Source of the DNA: Lachnospiraceae bacterium
GTDB lineage: Bacteria; Bacillota; Clostridia; Lachnospirales; Lachnospiraceae
Length of the DNA: 53,250 bases
Assembly: GCA_024694625.1 (NCBI GenBank)
Contig: JAILJP010000017.1
Location: 1 to 53,250 of the forward strand
Direction of reading: 5' to 3'
The notes below the pieces were generated by a model. The model saw only the letters and a list, made by a program, of their open reading frames with translations. It was not told the DNA's origin and searched no databases. This document shows positions 35,772 to 44,509 of the stretch, one piece after another (positions within the stretch are counted from its first letter, which is position 1; every line of letters starts with the position of its first letter). A program made the translations under genes and the position numbers.

Positions 35772-36491
35772 ATGTTAGTTTTGGCACATCGTGGCGCAAG
35801 CGGATACGCTCCGGAAAATACTATGGAGGCTTTTAAAAAAGCCATTGAGATGGGAGCAGACGGATTTGAACTGGATGTTCAGCTGACAAAGGACGGCGAA
35901 ATCGTAGTTATTCATGATGAAAAGATTGACCGTACCTCAGACGGAAAAGGTTGGGTGAAGGATTACACCTTAGAAGAGCTTCGAAAATTCAACTTCAACA
36001 ATCATATGAAAGAATATCCCCATGCGGATATTCCAACCATGCGTGAAGTGTTTGAATTGGTGAAACCCACAAACCTTGTGATTAATATTGAGATTAAAAC
36101 AGGTATTGTATTCTATCCCATTGAAGAACAGTTGCTGGCCTTGACAAAGGAAATGGGAATGGAAGACCGAGTATTTTATTCATCCTTTAACCACTATACA
36201 GTGAAGAAAATCCATGAGTTGGATCCTTCCACTACCGTTGGATTTTTGTACGCAGATGGTCCCATTGATATGCCGCAGTACGGCGAGAAGCACGGCGTGA
36301 ATGCCTTGCATCCGGCTCTTTACAATTTGCAGTATCCCGGTTTTGTGGAGGAGTGCAAAAAGCGTGGATTAAAACTTCATGTTTGGACAGTAAATGAAGA
36401 AGAATATGTGAAAATGTGTGTGGATGCACAGGTGGATTCTGTGATTACCAATTATCCGGATATGGCACGTCGGGTGATTGAACAGGCATAA
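35772..36491 (+). CDS. Glycerophosphodiester phosphodiesterase
   Basis: Hydrolyses glycerophosphodiesters to sn-glycerol 3-phosphate and an alcohol. It is a cytoplasmic TIM-barrel enzyme of 239 residues with no signal peptide. Catalytic marks are LAHRGASGYAPENT (His and Arg, residues 4-17), ELDVQLTKDGEIVVIHDE (metal Glu/Asp and second His), and NIEIKTG. The late barrel end is LHVWTVNEE and DSVITNYPD. It starts 21 bases after the transporter, so it is in the same operon. This is the UgpQ-like cytoplasmic form. Confidence 0.95.
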   Translation: MLVLAHRGASGYAPENTMEAFKKAIEMGADGFELDVQLTKDGEIVVIHDEKIDRTSDGKGWVKDYTLEELRKFNFNNHMKEYPHADIPTMREVFELVKPTNLVINIEIKTGIVFYPIEEQLLALTKEMGMEDRVFYSSFNHYTVKKIHELDPSTTVGFLYADGPIDMPQYGEKHGVNALHPALYNLQYPGFVEECKKRGLKLHVWTVNEEEYVKMCVDAQVDSVITNYPDMARRVIEQA

Positions 36492-36557
36492 TTTTCTTGG
36501 GGAGTTTTGTGATTCGAAAGACATTTAGAATGAAAGGAAATGTTGGAGAAGGAAAGA

Positions 36558-37538
36558 ATGAAGGATTATAAAGAAAAGAACTTCCTTTTTGGGGACAATA
36601 ATTTTAACGAACGTATGGAAAAGGAAGTGGCGCCTCTTTTGCAACAGGTAAAAGAGGGAGATTTTTTGGGATATGACGGAAAGACGATTCATTATTATTA
36701 TCTGATTAATAGTGAAGAAAAAGCTTCTGTGGTAATTTCTCACGGATTCTGCGAATTCTTCCCAAAGTATCATGAAATGACCTATTATTTTTATGAGGCT
36801 GGTTATTCCGTATTTTTTGTGGAACACAGAGGACACGGATATTCCTACAGGGAAACAGAGGAACTGGACCGCGTTCATGCTACCAGATTCCAGTCTTATG
36901 TGGATGACTTAAAACTCTTTGTAGATGGAGTGGTGAAAAAAGAGTCTTTGTCCCAAAAACTCTATTTGTATTCCCATTCCATGGGTGGTTGCATTGCTGC
37001 ACTGTATTTGGAACAGTATCCCAAGGATTTTGAAAAGGCGATATTGTCTTCTCCAATGATGCAGTTAAACTTCCGGGGAACCTCTCCTTTGGCGGTAAAG
37101 GTGTTAATGCTTTGGTCCACCATTGCCCACTGGAATGAAAAGTACCTTCCCGGACAACATGGATTTGACGGAATCAATACCTATCCAAATTGCTCCGCAC
37201 AATCAGAGGTACGCCACAACTACTTGTTTGAGTTTAAAAAGAAAAACAAAAACTATCAGATGAACGGTGGAACCTACGGCTGGTGCAAAGAGTCCTTAAA
37301 AGCTATGAAGCAGGTGATTAATGATGCGGCAAAGATTACCACACCCACCATTTTGTTTCAGGCGGGGCTGGATACCATGGTAGAGCCCGGTGGACAAAAC
37401 AAGTTTTTGCAAAACAATCCCAACATTAAAAAATATGTATATCCCGATTCTAAGCATGAAATTTTCAATGCGTATGACAGTGATCGGAAGCAGTATTATA
37501 TGCAGGTGCTGGATTTTTATCACGGTGAAGAGGCATAG
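36558..37538 (+). CDS. Lysophospholipase / monoacylglycerol lipase-like alpha/beta hydrolase
   Basis: A serine hydrolase of the PldB/monoacylglycerol lipase group (Hydrolase_4). The nucleophile Ser is in SHSMGG, the oxyanion loop is ISHGFCEF, and VEHRGHGYS marks strand 4. The later Asp is in FQAGLDTMVEPGG and the His in DSKHEIFN. There are two in-frame starts, 36540 and 36558. The latter is chosen because GGAG and AAGGAA precede it at workable spacing, while AAAGGA abuts the former. With the phosphodiesterase upstream it suggests stepwise breakdown of phospholipids. A terminator follows. Confidence 0.85.
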   Translation: MKDYKEKNFLFGDNNFNERMEKEVAPLLQQVKEGDFLGYDGKTIHYYYLINSEEKASVVISHGFCEFFPKYHEMTYYFYEAGYSVFFVEHRGHGYSYRETEELDRVHATRFQSYVDDLKLFVDGVVKKESLSQKLYLYSHSMGGCIAALYLEQYPKDFEKAILSSPMMQLNFRGTSPLAVKVLMLWSTIAHWNEKYLPGQHGFDGINTYPNCSAQSEVRHNYLFEFKKKNKNYQMNGGTYGWCKESLKAMKQVINDAAKITTPTILFQAGLDTMVEPGGQNKFLQNNPNIKKYVYPDSKHEIFNAYDSDRKQYYMQVLDFYHGEEA

Positions 37539-37602
37539 GGATTGGAGGGAAGGAAAAGTTTTCCCGTTAAAAATCAAATAATGAAGAAAGAAATTTGGAA
37601 AA

Positions 37603-37626
37603 GGCACTTGAAAAAGTGCCTTTTTC
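37603..37626 (+). terminator. Intrinsic terminator after the lipase operon
   Basis: A perfect 7-bp stem GGCACTT / AAGTGCC with loop GAAA, followed by TTTTTCTT. Confidence 0.85.
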
Positions 37627-37688
37627 TTGCGGTAAAAATGGAAATATGATAGTCTAAATCGTGGATTAAAAGGTTGGAGGAATGGATT

Positions 37689-37991
37689 ATGGAAGAAAAA
37701 AGGGACAGACTTTTCAGTTTTGCCTGTCTTTTGACAGCCACCCTTTCTTATGTCTTTATCTGCCGGCCTTATGTGGGACTACCCATGGGAGGCCTATCCA
37801 TCGGTTTGTTTTTTTATCACAGAAAAAAGTTTGAACCAAACCGAGTGGCCACCATTGGCGGAATACTGGCAGCAATCAATGTGGGTATGGCACTTTTGAT
37901 TCTCTTGTTTTTCGCAATCTATTTTGGAATTTTGAATATGAACGATTCCATTGACTGGTCGGAGATTGTGAACTCCATAGAATTTTATTAA
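37689..37991 (+). CDS. Small membrane protein, 100 aa
   Basis: Two hydrophobic regions (about residues 8-40 and 55-85) suggest two or three membrane helices, with a positive loop HRKKFEPNR between them on the inside and a short acidic end. No family is recognised. A TTG at 37674 is in frame, but GGAGG at 37676-37680 lies 8 bases before the ATG at 37689 and decides that start. It is followed 13 bases later by the DUF4190-like gene, so the two form a pair. Confidence 0.7.
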   Translation: MEEKRDRLFSFACLLTATLSYVFICRPYVGLPMGGLSIGLFFYHRKKFEPNRVATIGGILAAINVGMALLILLFFAIYFGILNMNDSIDWSEIVNSIEFY

Positions 37992-38004
37992 ACAGGGAGG
38001 ATTT

Positions 38005-38592
38005 ATGGACGAGAATAATAAGATGGAAAATAAGGGCTTGTCTGAAGAATATTTTCAGGAAGAAAATCAGACTTCTACTTATACAAACAACGACACAAAC
38101 AATACTACGGAATCCTGGGGAAACACTTCCGGGAATCATTATGAAAATCCCTATGGGGGAAGTACATCCGGAGGCTCTTCTTACGGAGAAAACCCTTATG
38201 GCGGAAGCTATTCACAAAACGAATACACCAGTGACAGAAATTACGGACAAAAGGACAAGAAACTTGGATTTGGTATTGCTTCTTTGGTTTTGGGTATTAT
38301 TTCATTGGTATTTTTCTGCAGTTGCCTCAATGTAATTACCGGTATTTTGGCGATTATTTTTGGTGTATTGCAGTTAGCAAAATACAAACCCCATGGAAAA
38401 GGATTGGCAATCGCCGGTATTGTGACTGCCGCAATTTCCATTATTTTATTGGTGGTATTTTACGGATTGGTAGGTTCCAATGCGGCACTTCAGAAGTCTA
38501 TTTTGGACGAGTATGAAGATATCTATGATTATGATTTCAATGACTCCGAAGATGTGGAACAGTTTTTAGAAGACTATTCAGAGTCACTCTAA
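38005..38592 (+). CDS. DUF4190-like membrane protein with Gly/Tyr/Asn-rich N-terminus
   Basis: A 195-residue protein. Residues 1-85 are low-complexity and polar, with repeats of the type NPYGGS. The DUF4190-type core (about 88-160) has LGFGIASLVLGIISLVFF and a second helix pair around HGKGLAIAGIVTAAISI. An acidic tail (DEYEDIYDYDFNDSED) follows. Such proteins are common in Firmicutes and have no proven role. A strong GGGAGG site precedes the ATG. Confidence 0.8.
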   Translation: MDENNKMENKGLSEEYFQEENQTSTYTNNDTNNTTESWGNTSGNHYENPYGGSTSGGSSYGENPYGGSYSQNEYTSDRNYGQKDKKLGFGIASLVLGIISLVFFCSCLNVITGILAIIFGVLQLAKYKPHGKGLAIAGIVTAAISIILLVVFYGLVGSNAALQKSILDEYEDIYDYDFNDSEDVEQFLEDYSESL

Positions 38593-38640
38593 AATTACTA
38601 AAGAAAAGATTATTTACATAGAAGGGAAAATTGTAAACAA

Positions 38641-41600
38641 ATGTACAAAAAAGTTGACACAGATTTAAATTTCGTAGACAGAGAGAAAGCGATTGAAAAG
38701 TTTTGGGATGAAAACGACATCTTCCAAAAATCTATGGATTCCCGAAAAGAAGGAGAAACCTATACTTTTTATGATGGCCCTCCTACAGCAAACGGAAAGC
38801 CTCATATCGGTCACGTTTTAACACGTGTTATCAAAGATATGATTCCCCGTTACCAGACAATGAAGGGCAAATATGTTCCTCGTAAAGCAGGTTGGGATAC
38901 GCACGGACTTCCCGTTGAATTGGAAGTAGAAAAGCTTCTTGGATTAAACGGTAAGGAACAAATCGAAGAATACGGAATGGAACCTTTCATTGACAAATGT
39001 AAGGAATCTGTTTGGAAATACAAAGGAATGTGGGAAGACTTCTCCGGAACCGTTGGATTCTGGGCTGATATGGATGATCCCTACGTTACCTATGACGACA
39101 ACTTTATTGAGTCCGAATGGTGGGCTTTGAAAGAAATCTGGGACAAGAAGCTTTTATACAAGGGATTTAAGGTAGTTCCTTATTGTCCTCGTTGCGGAAC
39201 TCCCCTTTCTTCTCAGGAAGTTGCTCAGGGTTATAAGACCTTAAAAGAGCGTTCTGCTATCGTTCGCTTCAAGGTTTCCGGCGAAGATGCATACTTTTTG
39301 GCATGGACCACAACACCTTGGACCTTGCCTTCCAACGTGGCACTTTGTGTAAACCCTCATGAGACTTACGTAAAGGTAAAAGCAAAAGACGGCTATACCT
39401 ATTATTTGGCAAAGGCATTGGCTGACAGTGTTCTTTCTTCATTGGTAGAAGAAGGCTCTGATGAAAAAGCCTATGAAGTATTGGAAACTTATACCGGTAA
39501 AGATTTGGAATACAAAGAGTTTGAGCCTCTTTATGATTGTGCAAAGGTTCGTGCAGACAAGCAGCACAAGAAGGGCTTCTTTGTAACCTGTGATGAGTAC
39601 GTTACTATGACAGATGGTACCGGTATCGTACATATTGCACCTGCTTTCGGTGAAGATGATGCAAACGTAGGAAGAAACTACGACCTTCCTTTCGTTCAGA
39701 TGGTAAACGAAAAAGGTGAGATGTTGGATGAAACTCCCTTTGGCGGTATGCGTGCAAAGCCTACCCAGGCTGAAATGGATAAGGGAGTAAAATCTGCGGA
39801 TCCCGAAGTTTTGATTGAGTTGGATAAGCGGGGACTTTTGTTTGCAGCTCCTAAGTTTGAACATGATTATCCTCACTGCTGGAGATGTGATACACCATTG
39901 ATTTACTACGCAAGAGAATCATGGTTTATCAAAATGACAGAAGTAAAAGAGGATTTGATTCGAAACAACAATACCGTTAACTGGATTCCTGAATCTATTG
40001 GTAAGGGACGTTTTGGTGATTGGTTGGAAAATATTCAGGACTGGGGTATTTCCCGTAACCGTTACTGGGGAACTCCTTTAAATATCTGGGAATGTGAAGA
40101 CTGCGGACACAGAGAAGCAATCGGTTCCCGCCAGGAATTGGCAGAACGTAGCGGCAACCCTGAAAATGCAAAGGTGGAATTACACAGACCTTATATTGAT
40201 GAGGTTACCTTTACTTGCCCGGACTGTGGCAAGACCATGCGCCGTGTACCGGAAGTAATTGACTGCTGGTTCGATAGTGGTGCAATGCCTTTTGCTCAGC
40301 ATCATTATCCTTTTGAAAACAAAGATAAGTTTGAGCAGCAGTTCCCTGCCAAGTTTATTTCAGAAGCAGTGGATCAGACCAGAGGATGGTTCTACTCATT
40401 AATGGCTGAATCTACCCTTTTATTTAACAAGGCTCCTTATGAGAATGTTATCGTTTTGGGACACGTTCAGGATGAAAACGGACAGAAGATGTCTAAGTCT
40501 AAGGGAAATGCAGTAGATCCTTTCGATGCATTGGAAACCTATGGCGCCGATGCCATCAGATGGTATTTCTACATCAATTCCGCTCCCTGGCTTCCGAACC
40601 GTTTCCACGGAAAGGCAGTTCAGGAAGGACAGAGAAAGTTCATGGGAACCCTTTGGAACACCTATGCATTCTTTATCCTTTATGCAAATATTGATGAGTT
40701 TGATGCTACAAAATACACCTTGGATTATGACAAGCTTTCCGTAATGGATAAATGGGCTCTTTCCCGTTTGAATTCTACGGTAAAAGAAGTAGACAATCGT
40801 TTGGGCAACTATCAGATTCCGGAAGCTGCTCGTGCTTTGGATTCCTTTGTGGATGATTTGTCTAACTGGTATGTTCGTCGTAGCCGTGAACGTTTCTGGG
40901 CAAAGGGAATGGAACAGGACAAGATCAATGCTTACATGACCCTTTATACCTGCCTTGTTACTATTTCAAAGGCAGCAGCACCTATGATTCCGTTTATGAC
41001 AGAAGAAATCTATCAGAACATGGTTCGCTCATTGGATAAGAGCGCTCCCGAGTCTATTCATTTGTGTGACTTCCCTGCTGTGGAAGAAGCTTGGATTGAC
41101 GAAGAGTTGGAAGAAAACATGAAGGAACTTTTGAAGATTGTTGTATTTGGACGTGCTTGCCGAAATGCTGCAAACATCAAAAACCGTCAGCCCATTGGTG
41201 AAATGTTCATCAAAGCGGAACATGAGTTACCGGAATACTATGTTGAAATTATCGAGGACGAATTAAATGTGAAGCATGCGGAGTTCTCTGAAGACGTATC
41301 TGCAGCTACCACATACTCCTTCAAACCTCAGCTTCGTACCGTTGGACCGAAGTACGGCAAATTCTTAAAGGGCATTCAGGAAGCTTTGGCTTCTTTGGAT
41401 GGAAATGCAGCTTATGCCACATTAAAGAACGAAGGATTTATTACCCTTCCTGATGTGGATGCATCCATCAAGCTTGCAGAAGAAGATTTGTTGATTACCC
41501 AGGAATCTCAGAGTGGATTTGTTTCTGACGGAGATAACGAAGTAACCGTTGTATTAAATACCAATCTTACAGATGAACTTTTAGAGGAAGGTTTCGAAAG

Positions 41601-41841
41601 AGAATTGATTTCAAAGATTCAGACGATGAGAAAAGAAGCCGGATTCGAAGTTATGGATCATATCAGCGTTGGCTACGAAGGCTCTTCAAAGATTGAAGAA
41701 ATCTTTGAAAAGTACGGAGAGAGTATTGCAGAGGAAGTTTTGGCAACAAACCTTCAGAAGGGAAGCGTAGGGGGATATGATAAAGCTTGGAATATTAATG
41801 GGGAAAAGGTCAACCTCAGCGTTGCAAAAAACAACGGATAA
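38641..41841 (+). CDS. ileS: Isoleucyl-tRNA synthetase, long (eukaryote-like, type 2) form
   Basis: A class I synthetase that charges tRNA-Ile and edits valine. It has 1066 residues. The HIGH motif is at residues 55-58 (PHIGH), KMSKS at 616-620, and the CP1 editing domain lies between. Paired-Cys zinc sites include CPRCGTPLSS and CPDCGKTM. The length and the stretch YCPRCGTPLSSQEVAQGYK fit the type 2 group, which is known for low sensitivity to mupirocin; actual resistance is inference. No T-box leader fits in the 48-base upstream gap. Confidence 0.95.
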   Translation: MYKKVDTDLNFVDREKAIEKFWDENDIFQKSMDSRKEGETYTFYDGPPTANGKPHIGHVLTRVIKDMIPRYQTMKGKYVPRKAGWDTHGLPVELEVEKLLGLNGKEQIEEYGMEPFIDKCKESVWKYKGMWEDFSGTVGFWADMDDPYVTYDDNFIESEWWALKEIWDKKLLYKGFKVVPYCPRCGTPLSSQEVAQGYKTLKERSAIVRFKVSGEDAYFLAWTTTPWTLPSNVALCVNPHETYVKVKAKDGYTYYLAKALADSVLSSLVEEGSDEKAYEVLETYTGKDLEYKEFEPLYDCAKVRADKQHKKGFFVTCDEYVTMTDGTGIVHIAPAFGEDDANVGRNYDLPFVQMVNEKGEMLDETPFGGMRAKPTQAEMDKGVKSADPEVLIELDKRGLLFAAPKFEHDYPHCWRCDTPLIYYARESWFIKMTEVKEDLIRNNNTVNWIPESIGKGRFGDWLENIQDWGISRNRYWGTPLNIWECEDCGHREAIGSRQELAERSGNPENAKVELHRPYIDEVTFTCPDCGKTMRRVPEVIDCWFDSGAMPFAQHHYPFENKDKFEQQFPAKFISEAVDQTRGWFYSLMAESTLLFNKAPYENVIVLGHVQDENGQKMSKSKGNAVDPFDALETYGADAIRWYFYINSAPWLPNRFHGKAVQEGQRKFMGTLWNTYAFFILYANIDEFDATKYTLDYDKLSVMDKWALSRLNSTVKEVDNRLGNYQIPEAARALDSFVDDLSNWYVRRSRERFWAKGMEQDKINAYMTLYTCLVTISKAAAPMIPFMTEEIYQNMVRSLDKSAPESIHLCDFPAVEEAWIDEELEENMKELLKIVVFGRACRNAANIKNRQPIGEMFIKAEHELPEYYVEIIEDELNVKHAEFSEDVSAATTYSFKPQLRTVGPKYGKFLKGIQEALASLDGNAAYATLKNEGFITLPDVDASIKLAEEDLLITQESQSGFVSDGDNEVTVVLNTNLTDELLEEGFERELISKIQTMRKEAGFEVMDHISVGYEGSSKIEEIFEKYGESIAEEVLATNLQKGSVGGYDKAWNINGEKVNLSVAKNNG

Positions 41842-41881
41842 TGCACAACTGATAAATACGAAAGAGGGAGAGGATAAAACT

Positions 41882-44338
41882 ATGAAGAATACGACTTTTG
41901 ATAAAGCAAAAATCAAATCAGAAATCAAGGAAAATATTCGTCGATTGTACCGAAAAGATTTGGATGAAGCATCCAATCAGGAAGTGTATCAGGCAGTTTC
42001 ACTGGTTGTAAAAGACTATGTGATTGATGACTGGCTAAAGACACAAAAGGCAATCAACGAACAGGATCCGAAGATTGTGTACTATATGTCCATGGAGTTT
42101 TTGATTGGTCGTTTGTTGGGGAACAATATGATCAATTTAAAGGCTTATCAGCCGGTGAAAGAAGCTTTGGACGAATTGGGCTTCGACCTTGAAAACATCG
42201 AGGACGAAGAGCCGGATCCGGCACTAGGAAACGGTGGTCTTGGTCGATTGGCAGCCTGCTTTTTGGATTCTTTGTCCACCTTGGGCTATGCAGCTTACGG
42301 ATGCGGTATTCGTTATCGCTATGGTATGTTCAAACAGAAAATCGAAGATGGCAATCAAAAGGAAATTCCCGATGATTGGTTGAAAAACGGTTATCCTTTT
42401 GAACTGAAGCGTTCTGAATATGAATACGAAGTTAAATTCGGAGGCTACGTGGTATCTGAGGACAAGGGCGACGGAAGAATTGAATTCATTCAAAAGGATT
42501 ACAGCTCCGTTATGGCGGTTCCGTATGATATGCCAATTGTGGGATACGGCAATAAAGTCGTAAACTCTCTTATGATTTGGGATGCGGTTCCCAAGCAGGT
42601 ATTCTCTTTGGAAAGCTTCGATAAAGGTGATTATCAAAAGGCTGTGGAAGATGAAAACTTGGCCAGAAGTTTGGTGGAAGTATTATATCCCAACGACAAT
42701 CACGTTTCCGGTAAGGAACTTCGTTTGAAACAGCAGTACTTCTTTGTGTCTGCTTCATTGCAGAGAGCCATTGCCAAGTTCTTGCGCAATCACAAAGATT
42801 TACATGATTTGCCGAAAAAGGTTACCTTCCAGATGAACGACACCCATCCTACTTTAACTGTTGCGGAATTAATGCGATTGTTAATGGATGAGCATGGCAT
42901 GGGTTGGGATGAAGCCTGGGAGGTTACCACAAAGTGTGTGGCTTACACAAATCATACCATTATGGCGGAAGCTTTGGAGAAATGGCCGATTGAAATCTTC
43001 TCACGTTTGCTTCCTCGTATTTACAATATTGTGGAAGAGATTAACCGCCGTTTCTGCCTGGACATTGAGCAGAAATTCCCCGGTGACTATGATAAGAAAC
43101 AGCGTATGGCCATTGTCTGCGACGGTCAGGTTAAGATGGCACACCTTGCAATCTGCGCCGGCTATTCTGTAAACGGTGTGGCTGCCTTGCATACAGAGAT
43201 TCTCAAGAAGCAGTCTTTGAAGGATTTCTATGATATGTATCCGGAGAAGTTCAACAATAAGACTAACGGTATTACCCAGAGAAGATTTTTGCTTCACGGA
43301 AATCCTTTGCTTGCAGAGTGGGTAACTGACCACATTGGACCGGAATGGATTACGGATTTGTCCAACATGAAGAAGTTGGAAGTTTATGCCGGAGATAAAA
43401 AAGCCCAGAGTGAATTTATGAATATTAAGTACAAAAACAAGGTACGCCTTGCTAAGTACATTAAGGAACACAACGGAATTGAAGTAGATCCCCGCTCCAT
43501 TTTCGATGTTCAGGTAAAACGTTTACATGAGTACAAGAGACAGTTGTTAAATATCTTGCATGTCATGTATTTGTACAATGAAATGAAGGATCATCCGGAG
43601 AGAGAATACTATCCCAGAACCTTTATTTTCGGAGCAAAAGCTGCGGCAGGTTATCAGATTGCCAAGCTTACCATCAAGTTGATTAACAATGTGGCTTTGG
43701 TAATTAATAATGATCCCTCCATCAACGGAAAGTTAAAGGTTGTATTCATTGAAGATTACCGCGTATCCAATGCAGAATGGATTTTTGCGGCAGCAGATGT
43801 TTCAGAACAGATTTCCACTGCTTCTAAGGAGGCTTCCGGAACCGGTAACATGAAGTTCATGTTAAACGGTGCGGTTACCATTGGTACCATGGATGGAGCA
43901 AATGTGGAAATGGTACAGGAAATGGGCGAAGAAAATGCATTTATCTTTGGTATGAGTGCAGATGAAGTCATTGCCCACGAACAGAATCGTGACTACGATC
44001 CCATGGGTATCTTTAACAACGACCAGGATATTCGACGGGTATTGATGCAGTTGATTAATGGATTCTATTCACCTAATGATCCGGAACTGTTCCGACCGAT
44101 TTACAATTCTTTGTTGAATACACAAAATACTCAGTATGCGGACACTTACTTTAATCTTTTGGATTTCCGTTCCTATGCGGAAACCAGAGCAAAGATTGAA
44201 GAAGCATATAAAGATGAAGAACGTTGGGCAAAGATGGCAATTTTAAACGTTGCCAACGTTGGAAAATTCTCTTCTGATCGTACCATTCAAGAGTATGTAG
44301 ATGATATTTGGAAACTGGATAAAATAACAGTTCGATAA
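41882..44338 (+). CDS. glgP: Glycogen/starch phosphorylase
   Basis: Releases glucose 1-phosphate from alpha-1,4-glucans using phosphate and PLP. The 818 residues give the usual length. The PLP lysine is Lys658 in GTGNMKFMLNGAVTIGT. Other marks are MEFLIGRLLGNNMINL, EPDPALGNGGLGRLAACF, and KRLHEYKRQLLN. An in-frame ATG at 41777 lies inside ileS; GGGAGAGG before 41882 decides the start. It lies 40 bases after ileS, with its own strong terminator. No other glycogen genes are nearby. Confidence 0.97.
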   Translation: MKNTTFDKAKIKSEIKENIRRLYRKDLDEASNQEVYQAVSLVVKDYVIDDWLKTQKAINEQDPKIVYYMSMEFLIGRLLGNNMINLKAYQPVKEALDELGFDLENIEDEEPDPALGNGGLGRLAACFLDSLSTLGYAAYGCGIRYRYGMFKQKIEDGNQKEIPDDWLKNGYPFELKRSEYEYEVKFGGYVVSEDKGDGRIEFIQKDYSSVMAVPYDMPIVGYGNKVVNSLMIWDAVPKQVFSLESFDKGDYQKAVEDENLARSLVEVLYPNDNHVSGKELRLKQQYFFVSASLQRAIAKFLRNHKDLHDLPKKVTFQMNDTHPTLTVAELMRLLMDEHGMGWDEAWEVTTKCVAYTNHTIMAEALEKWPIEIFSRLLPRIYNIVEEINRRFCLDIEQKFPGDYDKKQRMAIVCDGQVKMAHLAICAGYSVNGVAALHTEILKKQSLKDFYDMYPEKFNNKTNGITQRRFLLHGNPLLAEWVTDHIGPEWITDLSNMKKLEVYAGDKKAQSEFMNIKYKNKVRLAKYIKEHNGIEVDPRSIFDVQVKRLHEYKRQLLNILHVMYLYNEMKDHPEREYYPRTFIFGAKAAAGYQIAKLTIKLINNVALVINNDPSINGKLKVVFIEDYRVSNAEWIFAAADVSEQISTASKEASGTGNMKFMLNGAVTIGTMDGANVEMVQEMGEENAFIFGMSADEVIAHEQNRDYDPMGIFNNDQDIRRVLMQLINGFYSPNDPELFRPIYNSLLNTQNTQYADTYFNLLDFRSYAETRAKIEEAYKDEERWAKMAILNVANVGKFSSDRTIQEYVDDIWKLDKITVR

Positions 44339-44346
44339 GATTAGTT

Positions 44347-44379
44347 AGCGAAACGCTTTCGGGCGTTTCGCTTTTTTTA
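44347..44379 (+). terminator. Strong intrinsic terminator after glgP
   Basis: A 10-bp perfect stem AGCGAAACGC / GCGTTTCGCT with a 6-base loop and seven or more T. Confidence 0.9.
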
Positions 44380-44420
44380 CAGATAATTTGATGAATTTAG
44401 GAAAAATAGTAGTGTATTGT

Positions 44421-44449
44421 TTGGAGTTTTTGGAAAAATGGGGTAAAAT
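44421..44449 (+). promoter_or_regulatory. Promoter of the type IV pilus operon
   Basis: TTGGAG (44421-44426), 17 bases, TAAAAT (44444-44449). It is followed by a 60-base leader and AAAGGGGAAAG before the pilB ATG. Confidence 0.6.
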
Positions 44450-44509
44450 AGAATTAGCATAATATACTTATATACAGTCTTAGCAAAATCATAATAAAGG
44501 GGAAAGTGT

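Noticed and set aside
38110-38240. Tandem DNA repeat
   Set aside because: The repeated NPYGGS-type codons are part of a low-complexity protein segment and are not regular at DNA level.
41777-41881. N-terminal extension of glycogen phosphorylase
   Set aside because: It lies inside the end of ileS and has no family similarity; the ribosome site supports 41882.
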